In this document: positions 36,191-45,078 of the stretch, piece by piece
How the letters are laid out: each line of letters opens with the position of its first letter
How positions within the stretch are numbered: position 1 is the first letter of the stretch
NCBI RefSeq assembly: GCF_018881775.1
Contig: NZ_JACVPR010000001.1
Location: 806,001-870,000, forward strand
Direction: 5' to 3'
DNA: 64,000 nucleotides
From: Polynucleobacter sp. MWH-Loch1C5
GTDB taxonomy: Bacteria; Pseudomonadota; Gammaproteobacteria; Burkholderiales; Burkholderiaceae
Translations under genes and position numbers: made by a program
Notes under the pieces: generated by a model
Database searches by the model: none
Told to the model about the DNA's origin: nothing
What the model saw: the letters and a program-made list of their open reading frames with translations, nothing else

Positions 36191-37462
36191 TTGGCCGAGG
36201 CTATCGTTGCCTCAGCCAAAGTAATTTCACAGGTTCAAGCGGGGCAGTCACTCAGCCAACTACTGCCAACGCTTGATAATAAGCTAAGGCCTGCTGTTCA
36301 GAGCATCGTTTTTCAGGCTCTCAGAAAAGCATCTTGGGCCGATGCCATTATTCAAGATTATTTGAGTCGTGCGCCATCTGATGAACTTAGGCAATTACTA
36401 AGAGTAGCGATTGCCCTATTGCCAGATGGTTCTGAGCAAAATACTTATTCTGCTCATACGCTCGTTAATGAAACTGTTAAAGCAGCGGCGCTATCTAAAA
36501 AAACATTTCATGCTAAGGGCTTGTTGAATGCGGTGATGCGTAAACTCATTGGGCAGACCTCGCTTTATCAAGAATACCCTTTAGATCAATACTTACCATT
36601 TCCGCAATGGTGGCAAAACAAAATACAAAGAGCGTACCCCGATCAATTTACCAGTATTTATCGCTCAGCTTATCAAGCCGCGCCCTTAACCATACGTCTA
36701 AATTTAAAAAAACTAAATACTCAAGAAAAAATCAAGGCGTATCTGGATTCCTTATCAACAGCTGGCTTTGATTGGATCGACTGTCCAACAATCTCTGGAC
36801 ATAACTTAATGCAGGCGAAGATTATTCTCAATCCAAAACCTGTGCAGCTGATTCCGGGTTTTGATTTGGGTTTATTTTCAGTACAAGATGCGAGTGCACA
36901 GTTAGCGGCCAAGCTAATCGATGTGCCGCCCAAAGCCATGGTCCTGGATGCTTGCGCGGCACCTGGAGGTAAAACCGCGCACATACTAGAAACTTACGAT
37001 GTTACCGTTGATGCAGTTGAGATTGACCCTGAGAGGGCGGCGCGCATTGATGAGAATTTACGGCGTTTGGGATTAGAAAATTATCGAATAGAAGTGGCAG
37101 ATGCCAGTGCCAATCTGGGCAGTTTTGAGCAAGAGCGATATGACGCCATATTAGCGGACGTGCCATGTTCGGCTTCCGGCATTTTTCGTAGACACCCCGA
37201 TATTCCCTATCTTCGCTTAGCCGAAGACATCAGCCAGTTAGTTGATATTCAAAGAAAAATTCTCAAGAACTTGTGGTCAAGGCTTAAGCCCGGTGGTAAA
37301 TTACTCTACGTGACTTGTTCAATATTCCCTGATGAGGGTGAAGAGCAGGCTCAGTGGTTGATGCAACATTTAGCCGGGATTGCTCGTCATGAGGCCCCTG
37401 GCCAAATCTTGCCATCAGAATTTAACGACGGGTTTTATTACGCACTTTTTTCAAAACAATAA
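36191..37462 (+). CDS. rsmB: 16S rRNA (cytosine-C5) methyltransferase RsmB
   Basis: The 423-aa protein resembles RsmB (Sun/Fmu), which methylates C967 of 16S rRNA. The N-terminal NusB-like helical domain is followed by a SAM domain with DACAAPGGKTAHILE, the active-site PCSASGIFRRHPDI and the YVTCSIF motif with the second cysteine. The start is TTG, nine bases after an AGGAG site. It begins the cluster with the DUF4390 and NtrY-like genes. Confidence 0.93.
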   Translation: MAEAIVASAKVISQVQAGQSLSQLLPTLDNKLRPAVQSIVFQALRKASWADAIIQDYLSRAPSDELRQLLRVAIALLPDGSEQNTYSAHTLVNETVKAAALSKKTFHAKGLLNAVMRKLIGQTSLYQEYPLDQYLPFPQWWQNKIQRAYPDQFTSIYRSAYQAAPLTIRLNLKKLNTQEKIKAYLDSLSTAGFDWIDCPTISGHNLMQAKIILNPKPVQLIPGFDLGLFSVQDASAQLAAKLIDVPPKAMVLDACAAPGGKTAHILETYDVTVDAVEIDPERAARIDENLRRLGLENYRIEVADASANLGSFEQERYDAILADVPCSASGIFRRHPDIPYLRLAEDISQLVDIQRKILKNLWSRLKPGGKLLYVTCSIFPDEGEEQAQWLMQHLAGIARHEAPGQILPSEFNDGFYYALFSKQ

Positions 37463-37470
37463 AGTTCACA

Positions 37471-38040
37471 ATGCGCTTTGCCATTAAAAAAGTAATAACT
37501 TTTTTTGGGGCCGCAATATTGGCCCTTGGTATAGCGCATGCGCAGAGCCTAGCATTCAAATCCATAGAGCTTTTAAATAAGGATAAAAATTGGGTGCTAG
37601 CTTCTAAGATTTCTTTAGAGCTTAATCCCACCTTAGAGCAATTTGTCAAAAAAGGACTAACTCTTTATTTCGTTGCTGACTTTCAATTAAGTAAATCTCG
37701 TTGGTACTGGTTTGATGAAAAAATTGTCGAGCATTCTCGGGTAATGAAAATTACCTACCATGCGCTCACTAATCAATATCGTGTCACATTAGATGGCTTG
37801 AGTGTTGTGGCCCCCTCATTGAAAGACGCGTTGACTGTGGTGGGAACCATTGAGGATTGGCCGGTCATTGAGCAGGCCCAGGTTGTAGATGGTCAAGTCT
37901 ATCAAGCTGCTTTAAGAATTCGTTTAGACACGAATCAATTTGCGAAGCCTTTACAGGTAAACGCTCTCAACTCGAAATCTTTAAATATGCAAAGTGATTG
38001 GCGACGCTTTGAGTTTGTGCCCAAGAAGGTTGCTCCATAA
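37471..38040 (+). CDS. DUF4390 secreted protein
   Basis: The 189-aa protein has an N-terminal signal peptide (hydrophobic ITFFGAAILALGIAHAQS) and a predicted beta-rich domain with LTLYFVADFQLSKSRWYWFDEKI and VTLDGLSVVA. It matches the family I know as DUF4390, commonly encoded just before NtrY-like kinases in Betaproteobacteria. Its role is unknown; the location suggests a periplasmic partner of the kinase. It follows rsmB by eight bases. Confidence 0.8.
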   Translation: MRFAIKKVITFFGAAILALGIAHAQSLAFKSIELLNKDKNWVLASKISLELNPTLEQFVKKGLTLYFVADFQLSKSRWYWFDEKIVEHSRVMKITYHALTNQYRVTLDGLSVVAPSLKDALTVVGTIEDWPVIEQAQVVDGQVYQAALRIRLDTNQFAKPLQVNALNSKSLNMQSDWRRFEFVPKKVAP

Positions 38041-38045
38041 GCATC

Positions 38046-40259
38046 ATGCTCAATACTTTTGCAAAACCATTTTTTGTTAGCTTAATTGCGATATTGGCAT
38101 TGACACTTTTAGTGCTCTTAGCCTTGGCGTCCGCTAATACACAGTTTTTTGATCAGTATTTCACTTGGCTTTATGTTGCCAATATTGTCATTGGCCTCAT
38201 ATTTTTATTTGTCATTATCACGCTGGTATTTAATTTGTGGTTGCGCTGGCGAAAGGGCCAATTTGGTTCTAAGCTGATCATTAAGCTCGCCGCTTTTTTT
38301 GCTTTAGTGGGCGTCTTGCCGGGTGCCATTTTGTATGGCGTATCTTTACAGTTTGTGTCTCGTAGTATTGAGTCTTGGTTTGACGTTAAGGTTGAAAACG
38401 CCCTAGAAGCCGGCCTCTCATTGGGTAAGTCAACAATACAGATAACCCGCCAAGATTTATTGCAAAAAGGCACAGAGCTCGCCACAGAAATTGATGCGAT
38501 TAGTCGTCGTTCTGGCGAGGGTGGTTTAACACTTCTTTTATCTAGACAGCGACAACAAATAGATTTAGATGAGCTCACACTTTTGGTGAACGCTCAAAAA
38601 GTGGTAGCTTCCTCTACAACGGGTTTGGTTTCATACGCCAGTCAAATGGGTGTTGTCGATAAGTTAGATCAAGCCAAATTAAAAGGTAGCTATATTGAGA
38701 TTGATGAGCCTAACCGTGAGCTTGATAAATCGAGCTATACCATCAAGATATTGATACCGATTTACTACGGATCATCGTCTTTGGGCGTCTTTAATCTACG
38801 TAGTCGTTCAGAAGATCGTTTTTTATTACTGGTTAAGAATCTACCAGTAGGTTTAAGTAATAATGCATTAGCAGTTCAAGAGGCCTATACAGAGTATCAA
38901 GAGAAAGCTCTCGGTCGTTCAGGCTTGAGAAAGATGTATATCGGCACTTTGACCATCAGCTTATTCTTGGCCATGTTCATAGCGATGGGGCTTGCTTTCT
39001 ATTTGGGCCGACAGCTTGCCTATCCTTTAATTACTTTGCTCAAAGGCACTAAAGAAGTCGCAGAGGGTAATTTGAGCCCGAAGCCAGAAATCAATACCGG
39101 TGATGAACTGGGCTTACTCACTAAGCAATTTAATTTGATGACTTCTCAATTAAGAGAGGCCCGCACATCGATAGAGCAGGCTAGGAAGTTTTCTGAAACT
39201 GTTTTGTCTAACTTAAGTGCTGGTGTTTGTGTGTTTGATATAGATTTTCGTTTGGTACTTGCTAATAGTGGTGCCGACAGAATCTTTTCACTGCCATTGC
39301 AACAAGCGCATGGCAAAAAATTATCAGACTTTCCTAAGTTGGTGCGATTAGAGCAAATGGTGCAAGAGGCTTTTGCTACCCATGAGGTGATTTCTGATGA
39401 TGACCATTGGCAAAAACAATTAATCTTGGATGATGGCTTAGCTATTGATCCGCAACATGAACATGGAATTACTTTGTTGGCGCGTGGCTCTAAGTTGTCG
39501 ACAGGACAATATATTTTAGTTTTTGACGATATATCGGACGTGGTCAGCGCTCAAAGAGCTTTGGCTTGGGGCGAAGTCGCAAGACGTTTGGCACATGAAA
39601 TAAAGAACCCACTCACGCCCATACAGTTATCTGCTGAACGTTTGCAGCAAAAGCTATCGGATTCTTTAGAGCAATCACAAAAAGAGTTGTTAGAAAAAAG
39701 TACCAATACCATCATTAATCAGGTGCAAGCCATGAAAACCATGGTGGATGACTTTAGAGACTTTGCTAAAACACCTGAAGCAAATTTACAAGATATGTCT
39801 TTAAATGGCTTGATTGAAGAGTTGCTAGGTTTGTATGAACAAGTAGGCATTCAAGCGCAGCTGGATTCTCGTTGCCCTATGATGAAGGGTGACCCGACAC
39901 AATTGCGCCAGGTGATTCATAATTTGTTACAAAACTCGATGGATGCATCTTCGGATGCTGGCCGACAGCCTGAAGTGATAGTCAAAACTGAGTATCTACC
40001 CTTTACCGCAACTAGCACGAATGGGAAAGGCGTCATCAGAATGACAGTGAAGGATAGTGGAAGCGGTTTCTCGGCGAAAATTTTAGCTAGAGCGTTTGAG
40101 CCCTATGTCACTACGAAAGCTAAGGGCACCGGTTTGGGTTTGGCGATGGTGAAAAAGATTGTTGATGATCATCAGGCGAAGATTGAAATTAGGAATATCG
40201 TCGTCAATGAGAGTGTCACGGGTGCAGAAGTATCAATATTATTTAATCGTTTGGTGTAA
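38046..40259 (+). CDS. NtrY-like sensor histidine kinase
   Basis: The 737-aa membrane kinase has two N-terminal helices, a third near 73-95, an extracytoplasmic region, another helix near 300-320, a HAMP segment (LLKGTKEVAEGNLSPKP), a PAS domain, HisKA with the phosphorylated His in RLAHEIKNPLTPIQLSAERL, and a C-terminal HATPase (NLLQNSMDASSDAG; GTGLGLAMVKKI). NtrY relatives sense nitrogen or redox state; the signal here is unknown. The cognate regulator starts two bases downstream. Confidence 0.92.
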   Translation: MLNTFAKPFFVSLIAILALTLLVLLALASANTQFFDQYFTWLYVANIVIGLIFLFVIITLVFNLWLRWRKGQFGSKLIIKLAAFFALVGVLPGAILYGVSLQFVSRSIESWFDVKVENALEAGLSLGKSTIQITRQDLLQKGTELATEIDAISRRSGEGGLTLLLSRQRQQIDLDELTLLVNAQKVVASSTTGLVSYASQMGVVDKLDQAKLKGSYIEIDEPNRELDKSSYTIKILIPIYYGSSSLGVFNLRSRSEDRFLLLVKNLPVGLSNNALAVQEAYTEYQEKALGRSGLRKMYIGTLTISLFLAMFIAMGLAFYLGRQLAYPLITLLKGTKEVAEGNLSPKPEINTGDELGLLTKQFNLMTSQLREARTSIEQARKFSETVLSNLSAGVCVFDIDFRLVLANSGADRIFSLPLQQAHGKKLSDFPKLVRLEQMVQEAFATHEVISDDDHWQKQLILDDGLAIDPQHEHGITLLARGSKLSTGQYILVFDDISDVVSAQRALAWGEVARRLAHEIKNPLTPIQLSAERLQQKLSDSLEQSQKELLEKSTNTIINQVQAMKTMVDDFRDFAKTPEANLQDMSLNGLIEELLGLYEQVGIQAQLDSRCPMMKGDPTQLRQVIHNLLQNSMDASSDAGRQPEVIVKTEYLPFTATSTNGKGVIRMTVKDSGSGFSAKILARAFEPYVTTKAKGTGLGLAMVKKIVDDHQAKIEIRNIVVNESVTGAEVSILFNRLV

Positions 40260-40261
40260 CT

Positions 40262-40927
40262 ATGGCAAGCATATTGGTTGTAGATGATGAAATGGGAATT
40301 CGTGAGTTACTCAACGAGATCCTCACTGATGAGGGGCATACAGTCATTGCCGCAGAAAATGCAGAAGAGGCTAGACGTGCTCGTGATAACTTAGATCCAG
40401 ATTTAGTTCTTTTAGACATTTGGATGCCTGATATTGATGGTGTCACATTACTTAAAGAGTGGTCGACAAACGGTAAGTTAACGATGCCCGTTGTGATGAT
40501 GTCTGGGCATGCCACGATTGATACGGCTGTAGAAGCAACTCGCATTGGCGCGATTAACTTTTTAGAAAAACCAATTGCTTTACAAAAGTTATTAAAAACT
40601 GTTGAGGCGGCTTTGGAGAAGGCACCTCCTAAAGAGTTTAGAGAGCCCCCTGCCTCACTCGATCTTAAAGAAAAGCCAATCAATGAGGTTGCTAAGATAG
40701 AAAAGGTTGACTCTACTCGTCCAGCAAGTAGCTTTGATACAACCTATGTTGATCTACCACTAAGAGAAGCCCGGGACTTATTTGAAAAAGCTTATTTTGA
40801 ATATCATTTGGCTCAAGCACAGGGCAGTATGACCAGGGTTTCTGAAAGAACAGGTTTAGAGAGAACCCACTTGTATAGAAAATTAAAGACTTTGGGGATA
40901 GATGTCAGTGCCTATAAGGCTGAATAA
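40262..40927 (+). CDS. NtrX-like response regulator without AAA+ domain
   Basis: The 221-aa regulator has a receiver domain (VVDDEMGIRELL; phospho-acceptor Asp52; conserved Lys in FLEKPI) and a C-terminal Fis-type helix-turn-helix (TRVSERTGLERTHLYRKLK). Between them is a low-complexity linker of about 50 residues where NtrX would carry a sigma54-interacting AAA+ domain. The DLPLREARDLFEKAYFEYHL segment before the HTH is NtrX-like. It is therefore expected to act without direct sigma54 activation. Confidence 0.9.
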   Translation: MASILVVDDEMGIRELLNEILTDEGHTVIAAENAEEARRARDNLDPDLVLLDIWMPDIDGVTLLKEWSTNGKLTMPVVMMSGHATIDTAVEATRIGAINFLEKPIALQKLLKTVEAALEKAPPKEFREPPASLDLKEKPINEVAKIEKVDSTRPASSFDTTYVDLPLREARDLFEKAYFEYHLAQAQGSMTRVSERTGLERTHLYRKLKTLGIDVSAYKAE

Positions 40928-41026
40928 TCTATAGCGGTAATTATTTGTAGCCTAGGCTTTATTAAGCACAGTCTAAAACTAATCATCTCTTTTATCCCTA
41001 ACGCATTGATGTACTGATTAGGTGAT

Positions 41027-41584
41027 ATGGTTGACTTAACTAAGACACCCGATAACTTGCCAATTCCAGAAGATGATGGTGCCGCTAATCATCTAATTGG
41101 AATGACTTTGCCCAAGTTATCTTTACAAGCCACCAATAATCAAAAAATAGATTTTTCTTCGCCTAGCAAGTTTTTAGTTATCTACTGCTATCCAATGACT
41201 GGAAGACCCGATCTGCCATTACCTGATGGCTGGGATGAGATACCTGGTGCTCGAGGTTGTACGCCACAAAGTTGTTCATTTAGAGACCACTACAAAGAAT
41301 TACAAGAGTTGAAAGCTGAGGTAATTGGTCTAAGTGTTCAAACGACTGAATACCAGAAGGAAATGGTAGAAAGACTTCATTTGCCATTCCCAGTTGTCAG
41401 TGATGCTGACTATAAATTTCAAAAAGCTCTTGGCTTGCCTACATTTGTTGCCTCAGGAATGACTTTACTTAAGCGATTAACGCTCATAGTTAAAGAGGGA
41501 AAGATTGTTAATGTTCATTATCCAATTTTTCCAAGTGATAGCGATCCTGCTTGGGTTATTGATTATTTAAAGGCTAATCAGTAA
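41027..41584 (+). CDS. peroxiredoxin (AhpC/TSA-like)
   Basis: The 185-aa protein has a thioredoxin-like peroxiredoxin fold: FLVIYCYPMTGRPDLP, then GARGCTPQSCSF with Cys78 and Cys83, and VIGLSVQTTEYQKEMVERL. The CxxxxC pair is BCP/PrxQ-like, suggesting a cysteine-dependent peroxidase that reduces hydroperoxides. It has no signal peptide. It is the last host gene before the tRNA-Phe attachment site. Confidence 0.85.
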   Translation: MVDLTKTPDNLPIPEDDGAANHLIGMTLPKLSLQATNNQKIDFSSPSKFLVIYCYPMTGRPDLPLPDGWDEIPGARGCTPQSCSFRDHYKELQELKAEVIGLSVQTTEYQKEMVERLHLPFPVVSDADYKFQKALGLPTFVASGMTLLKRLTLIVKEGKIVNVHYPIFPSDSDPAWVIDYLKANQ

Positions 41585-41696
41585 ATAGTCCTAACCGTCA
41601 GCAGGATTGAACATCCTTACAGAGCTTAGGATTAACGGCGTTGAGGCAGGGTTAACACAGTCCAACACATTTCTTTATTGTTCATATCAAATAAGC

Positions 41697-41702
41697 TATA
41701 AT
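41697..41702 (+). promoter_or_regulatory. tRNA promoter -10 box (orphan left copy)
   Basis: TATAAT lies 11 bases before the tRNA 5' end. A clear -35 is not visible (TTTATT at 41674). In this position it could drive a transcript of the tRNA half plus the integrase region. Confidence 0.6.
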
Positions 41703-41712
41703 CTCGCTTCTT

Positions 41713-41750
41713 GGCTCGGTAGCTCAGTCGGTAGAGCAGAGGATTGAAAA
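41713..41750 (+). pseudogene. truncated tRNA-Phe (5' half)
   Basis: This is positions 1-38 of tRNA-Phe (acceptor 5' strand GGCTCGG, D arm, anticodon GAA) without the 3' half. After base 41750 the sequence becomes island DNA. It is the host's original 5' half left behind by insertion. Confidence 0.9.
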
Positions 41751-41959
41751 CGCTAATTTTTGAGTAAAAGACAGTTCAAAAACATTAACTTCAATCGCCC
41801 GCAAACCCTTGCCACATAAGCATCCTAGCGAGTGGCACTCAACAAAAAAATTACAAATCGCAACAGCATTCGCAGAGTGTTGTGTGTAAAAAATTTTCGG
41901 TCGCATAAAAAATTTACTGACAACACAATTGTAAAAATATTTTTTGTTTTGCGATTGTT

Positions 41960-43171
41960 ATGTCAAATCTCAACTATCTATTTTCAAACGCAGAAGTAAA
42001 AGATGATGCTGTCATTAAGTTAATGAATGACAAACTCATTGTCTATAAGCGTGCTAATTCATCACAGTGGCAATGTCGCTTTAAGTTAGCGAATGGCAAA
42101 TGGCATAGTGCCTCAACGAATACGAACGCTATAGAACAGGCGAAGATACAGGCAATATCGATCTACGAAACAGCACAAATCAAAATCAGTGTTGGTTTGT
42201 CGCTAAGCACAAAGACATTTAAACAGGTGGCATTGGATGAATTAACCAATATGCGTAGTCAGCTGAACGCAGGCGTGGCAAAGACAGCCTATAGAGATTA
42301 CGAATTTGCGATTAACAAATATCTAATCCCCTTCTTTGGCAAATACGAAATCAAAGATATCACTACAGAACTAGTCGCAGACTTTGAACAATGGCGAACT
42401 AGTGAAATGGGAAAGGTGCCTAAAGCGAGTACCAAGCTCAATCACAGTAGTGCTTATAACCGTGTCATTAACTTAGCTAGAGAGCGTGGCTATATCGCAG
42501 GCAATCATACTGTCCCACAGTTAGACAGTAAGGGTGAAAAGAGTATCGCTCGCCCTGCTTTTACGGACGAAGAAGTGAGAGATTTATTGGGTTACTTAGA
42601 AACCTGGCAAAAGAGTAGCTATACAGAACACACACTGAAAATGAGAATACTCTGCGGTGCTTATGTGAAGTTCTTATTACACACAGGTGTTAGGCACGGT
42701 ACTGAAGCACTACGAGTGAGGTGGAAAAACTTACAGTGGCACTGGGTAGGAAATAAAAAGTATCTGCGTATATGGGTCAGTGGAAAAACAGGACCTCGTT
42801 ATCTGATTGCCAAGCGTGAAGTCATAGAAGTGTTAGAAGGTTTGATTAAGTGGCAGAAGTTAGATTACAAAAATCTCAACACGGTCATAGAAGCACGACT
42901 AGATAGGCTGGTGTTTGTGCTGCCTGACAACAAACAGCTTAGCAATATAGAAAACATATTCAGAAATTTAATGATACGAAGTCATTTACGTACAGATGTC
43001 AGCGGTAGAAATAGAACGCTGTACAGTCTGCGACATACCTACGCTACACAGGCATTGGCTAAGGGTGTTGATATACATACGCTAGCAAGGCAGATGGGTA
43101 CTAGCGTAGGAATGATAGAAAGACACTACAGCAAACTAACGCCTATGCTGAAAGCTGATATGTTAGGTTAA
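41960..43171 (+). CDS. island tyrosine integrase
   Basis: The 403-aa protein has an N-terminal arm-binding and core-binding part (FKQVALDELTNMRSQL, EIKDITTELVADFEQW) and a C-terminal tyrosine recombinase domain. Arg245, Lys276 (SGKTG), Arg358 in LYSLRHTYAT and the nucleophile Tyr390 are present. The box II first His is replaced (Tyr355 region), and the GHS-type His is Thr381 (MGTS). It probably integrates the island at tRNA-Phe. No good ribosome site precedes the ATG. An AT-rich 209-bp leader separates it from attL. Confidence 0.93.
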   Translation: MSNLNYLFSNAEVKDDAVIKLMNDKLIVYKRANSSQWQCRFKLANGKWHSASTNTNAIEQAKIQAISIYETAQIKISVGLSLSTKTFKQVALDELTNMRSQLNAGVAKTAYRDYEFAINKYLIPFFGKYEIKDITTELVADFEQWRTSEMGKVPKASTKLNHSSAYNRVINLARERGYIAGNHTVPQLDSKGEKSIARPAFTDEEVRDLLGYLETWQKSSYTEHTLKMRILCGAYVKFLLHTGVRHGTEALRVRWKNLQWHWVGNKKYLRIWVSGKTGPRYLIAKREVIEVLEGLIKWQKLDYKNLNTVIEARLDRLVFVLPDNKQLSNIENIFRNLMIRSHLRTDVSGRNRTLYSLRHTYATQALAKGVDIHTLARQMGTSVGMIERHYSKLTPMLKADMLG

Positions 43172-43180
43172 TATTTCTAT

Positions 43181-43765
43181 ATGCCAAAACTTAACCCTAC
43201 ACACCTACCAGATAGATTGCGTGAAGTTATTGATCAGCTTAAGCGTGGTGAAGAAGTTGAAGCTAAGAAAAATAAAACGCTACTTAATGCTACGCAACAA
43301 CAAGCACTAGAAGATGAGTGGAACAAACAGCAAGTGCTTCGTAAAAAACATAAGCCACCTAAAACGCAAGCAGAAAAACAAAAGTTAGGTTGGAAAGACA
43401 AGCGAGAAGTCAGAATTGAAATTTATGAGAAGGCATATGCTCAATTACAAACTGATTTAGTTGGTGATTTTAGAAAATTACAAAGAAAGCGTGAAGCTAA
43501 AGCCGCAGATGCTTATTTGAATGGTTACTTTAATGCCAAAGATGGTGTGAATAAAGATAGTGCTGGAAATATCGCTATCACAAGAGCTCGGCTTAAACCA
43601 CCCACAAGTAGGTTTAGAAAAAGAGATAGACAAGTAAATGCTTTAGAAGAACAGTTACTCAATCAGTTTGAAGCTGAAATGACTGAAGAAGAGCGAGAAC
43701 AGCGAAAATTATTGAAAGAGACAGAAAGAGCGGAAGAACGAGCGAGAAAAGGTAGGTTTAAGTAA
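43181..43765 (+). CDS. unknown charged protein
   Basis: The 194-aa protein is very rich in Lys, Glu, Arg and Gln and is probably mostly helical or coiled-coil. It begins ten bases after the integrase stop, so it is probably co-transcribed with it and may be an integrase-linked accessory factor; this is inference. I do not recognise a family. Its stop codon lies inside the left arm of palindromic repeat R1. Confidence 0.7.
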   Translation: MPKLNPTHLPDRLREVIDQLKRGEEVEAKKNKTLLNATQQQALEDEWNKQQVLRKKHKPPKTQAEKQKLGWKDKREVRIEIYEKAYAQLQTDLVGDFRKLQRKREAKAADAYLNGYFNAKDGVNKDSAGNIAITRARLKPPTSRFRKRDRQVNALEEQLLNQFEAEMTEEEREQRKLLKETERAEERARKGRFK

Positions 43766-43813
43766 AAGCAGGATTTTTGACTGTTAAAAAACCTGCTTTT
43801 TAATAAACCCTAT
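43753..43813. repeat. island palindromic repeat R1
   Basis: This is a near-perfect 61-bp palindrome. The left arm runs TAGGTTTA, AAAAGCAGG, then a T run; the loop is GACTGTT; the right arm runs an A run, CCTGCTTTT, then TAAACCCTA. It overlaps the stop of the upstream gene and lies 20 bp past the end of the winged-helix gene on the other strand. It is one of four related copies in the island and could also act as a terminator. Confidence 0.9.
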
Positions 43814-43833
43814 ATCTGCTGTCCCTAAAGCCC

Positions 43834-44238
43834 TTATAGAGACTGACTTTGAAGGCTATCAAGTTTGACGCTAATCCAATCTAGTTTAGTTTGGTGTTCA
43901 AAGAAAGTTTTTTCTAAATTAGTAGTGAGCAAATGTAATCGCTTTAAAAGTTTAGAGCTAGGTAAAACAATCTTCACTCTCGCATCTTTATCTGATTTGC
44001 GTAATTCAATCCAATTACTTTTAATTAATCTATCAAAGTGATGTCGTGTTCCCATAACGCTGTATGGTAGTTCTGCGAAAAGTATCTTTACAGATATTTC
44101 TTTATTTTCAAAATAGCTATCCAACACTTTAAAGATAATGTCCTGTGGAATGTAAGAGTGACCGATTGGCAAATGGATAGAAATTTGCCAACGAATATCT
44201 CTTAACAAATTTACTAGTCCGTGTTGTTTTTCTATCAC
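43834..44238 (-). CDS. putative winged-helix regulator
   Basis: The 134-aa protein has a helical region (IIFKVLDSYFENKEISVKILFAELPYSVMGTRHHFDRLIKSNWIELRKSDKDARVKIV) that looks like a MarR-type winged helix with the wing at SDKDARVK. The C-terminal half is a helix rich in Leu and Lys. It is divergent from the outer-membrane protein gene, with a palindrome between them (44304-44319), so it may control that gene. The family is not certain. Confidence 0.6.
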   Translation of the reverse strand: MIEKQHGLVNLLRDIRWQISIHLPIGHSYIPQDIIFKVLDSYFENKEISVKILFAELPYSVMGTRHHFDRLIKSNWIELRKSDKDARVKIVLPSSKLLKRLHLLTTNLEKTFFEHQTKLDWISVKLDSLQSQSL

Positions 44239-44303
44239 TACAAGTCCTTATCAAAAACATAAAGACTTTAATTTCAATAATTAATAATTCCTATAGATTT
44301 CAT

Positions 44304-44319
44304 ATACGAAGATTCGTAT
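44304..44319. promoter_or_regulatory. operator-like palindrome
   Basis: ATACGAA-GA-TTCGTAT is a perfect 16-bp inverted repeat in the divergent region between the winged-helix gene and the outer-membrane protein gene. It is a plausible binding site for the neighbouring regulator. Confidence 0.5.
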
Positions 44320-44394
44320 TCGTTTTTCATTGTTATGTTCTGTATATGACAAAAAAATACTAATTCCTATAAACAGTTTAAGAAGGAAGTTAGT

Positions 44395-45036
44395 ATGAAA
44401 AAAACCGCTTTAGCGTTAGCTTTATTAGCGACAACAGGTGTGGCGCAAGCTCAATCCAAAAATTTTGAAGGTGCTTTTGGTACCTTTGGTGTTGCCAGTG
44501 TAAGCAACAGTCTGAGTACCACACTAAATAATGGACGGGGAGCCTCACTAGGTCTTAAGAGTGGCGATACTGGTACTACTACAACTGTATCAGGTGGTTA
44601 TAACTTTATTCTCGATGATAAGTTTTTAGTTGGATTATCGGCTAGCTATGATTTATCTAATGTCAAAGCAGGAACAATCAGTGGTGCTCAAGATAGTCAA
44701 GGTGCCTTCGACTTAACAGCAAAAATGAAAAACCATTGGGCTATTGCTGTAGAGCCTGGTTATGCTTTTTCAAATAATGCTATGGGCTACTTAAAGCTGA
44801 GTTATAACAAAGCAAAAGGTGAGCTAGCATATGGTGATAGCACCCTTTCTACAAAGTTCAATGGTGTAGGTTTAGGTGTTGGAACAAGAATATTCTTGGA
44901 CAAAAATTTATTCTTACAAGTTGAAGGTGAGCAAATTAGCTATAGCTCTAAAACTTGGACATATGCGAACGGCGAATCAGAAAGCTACAAACCAAAATCA
45001 ACTATCGCCAGATTTTCAATTGGCTATAAATTCTAA
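44395..45036 (+). CDS. outer-membrane beta-barrel protein
   Basis: The 213-aa protein has a signal peptide (MKKTALALALLATTGVAQA, cleavage after residue 19) and alternating amphipathic strands rich in Gly, Ser, Tyr and Lys, ending with Phe (FSIGYKF), the typical outer-membrane assembly signal. It is a small 8-stranded porin-like barrel. An AAGGAAG ribosome site precedes the ATG. A terminator follows. It is the only evident surface-exposed cargo of the island. Confidence 0.85.
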   Translation: MKKTALALALLATTGVAQAQSKNFEGAFGTFGVASVSNSLSTTLNNGRGASLGLKSGDTGTTTTVSGGYNFILDDKFLVGLSASYDLSNVKAGTISGAQDSQGAFDLTAKMKNHWAIAVEPGYAFSNNAMGYLKLSYNKAKGELAYGDSTLSTKFNGVGLGVGTRIFLDKNLFLQVEGEQISYSSKTWTYANGESESYKPKSTIARFSIGYKF

Positions 45037-45053
45037 TTTTTTATAAATTATGT

Positions 45054-45078
45054 AAGCCCGCGTTATGCGGGCTTTTTT
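45054..45078 (+). terminator. rho-independent terminator after OMP gene
   Basis: AAGCCCGC, loop GTTAT, GCGGGC and a six-T run form a strong hairpin. Its T run overlaps the stop codon of the convergent recombinase gene (45077-45079). Confidence 0.85.

Larger units (their letters stand above)
41593..41750 (+). repeat. attL: left attachment region: tRNA-Phe promoter and 5' half (attL)
   Basis: This block is repeated at the right end of the island (48957-49114). Bases 41688-41750 are identical to 49052-49114 (63 bp). The 104 bp at 41593-41696 align without gaps to 48957-49060 with 71 matches by eye count. Identity stops exactly at tRNA position 38, the end of the anticodon loop. Confidence 0.9.
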
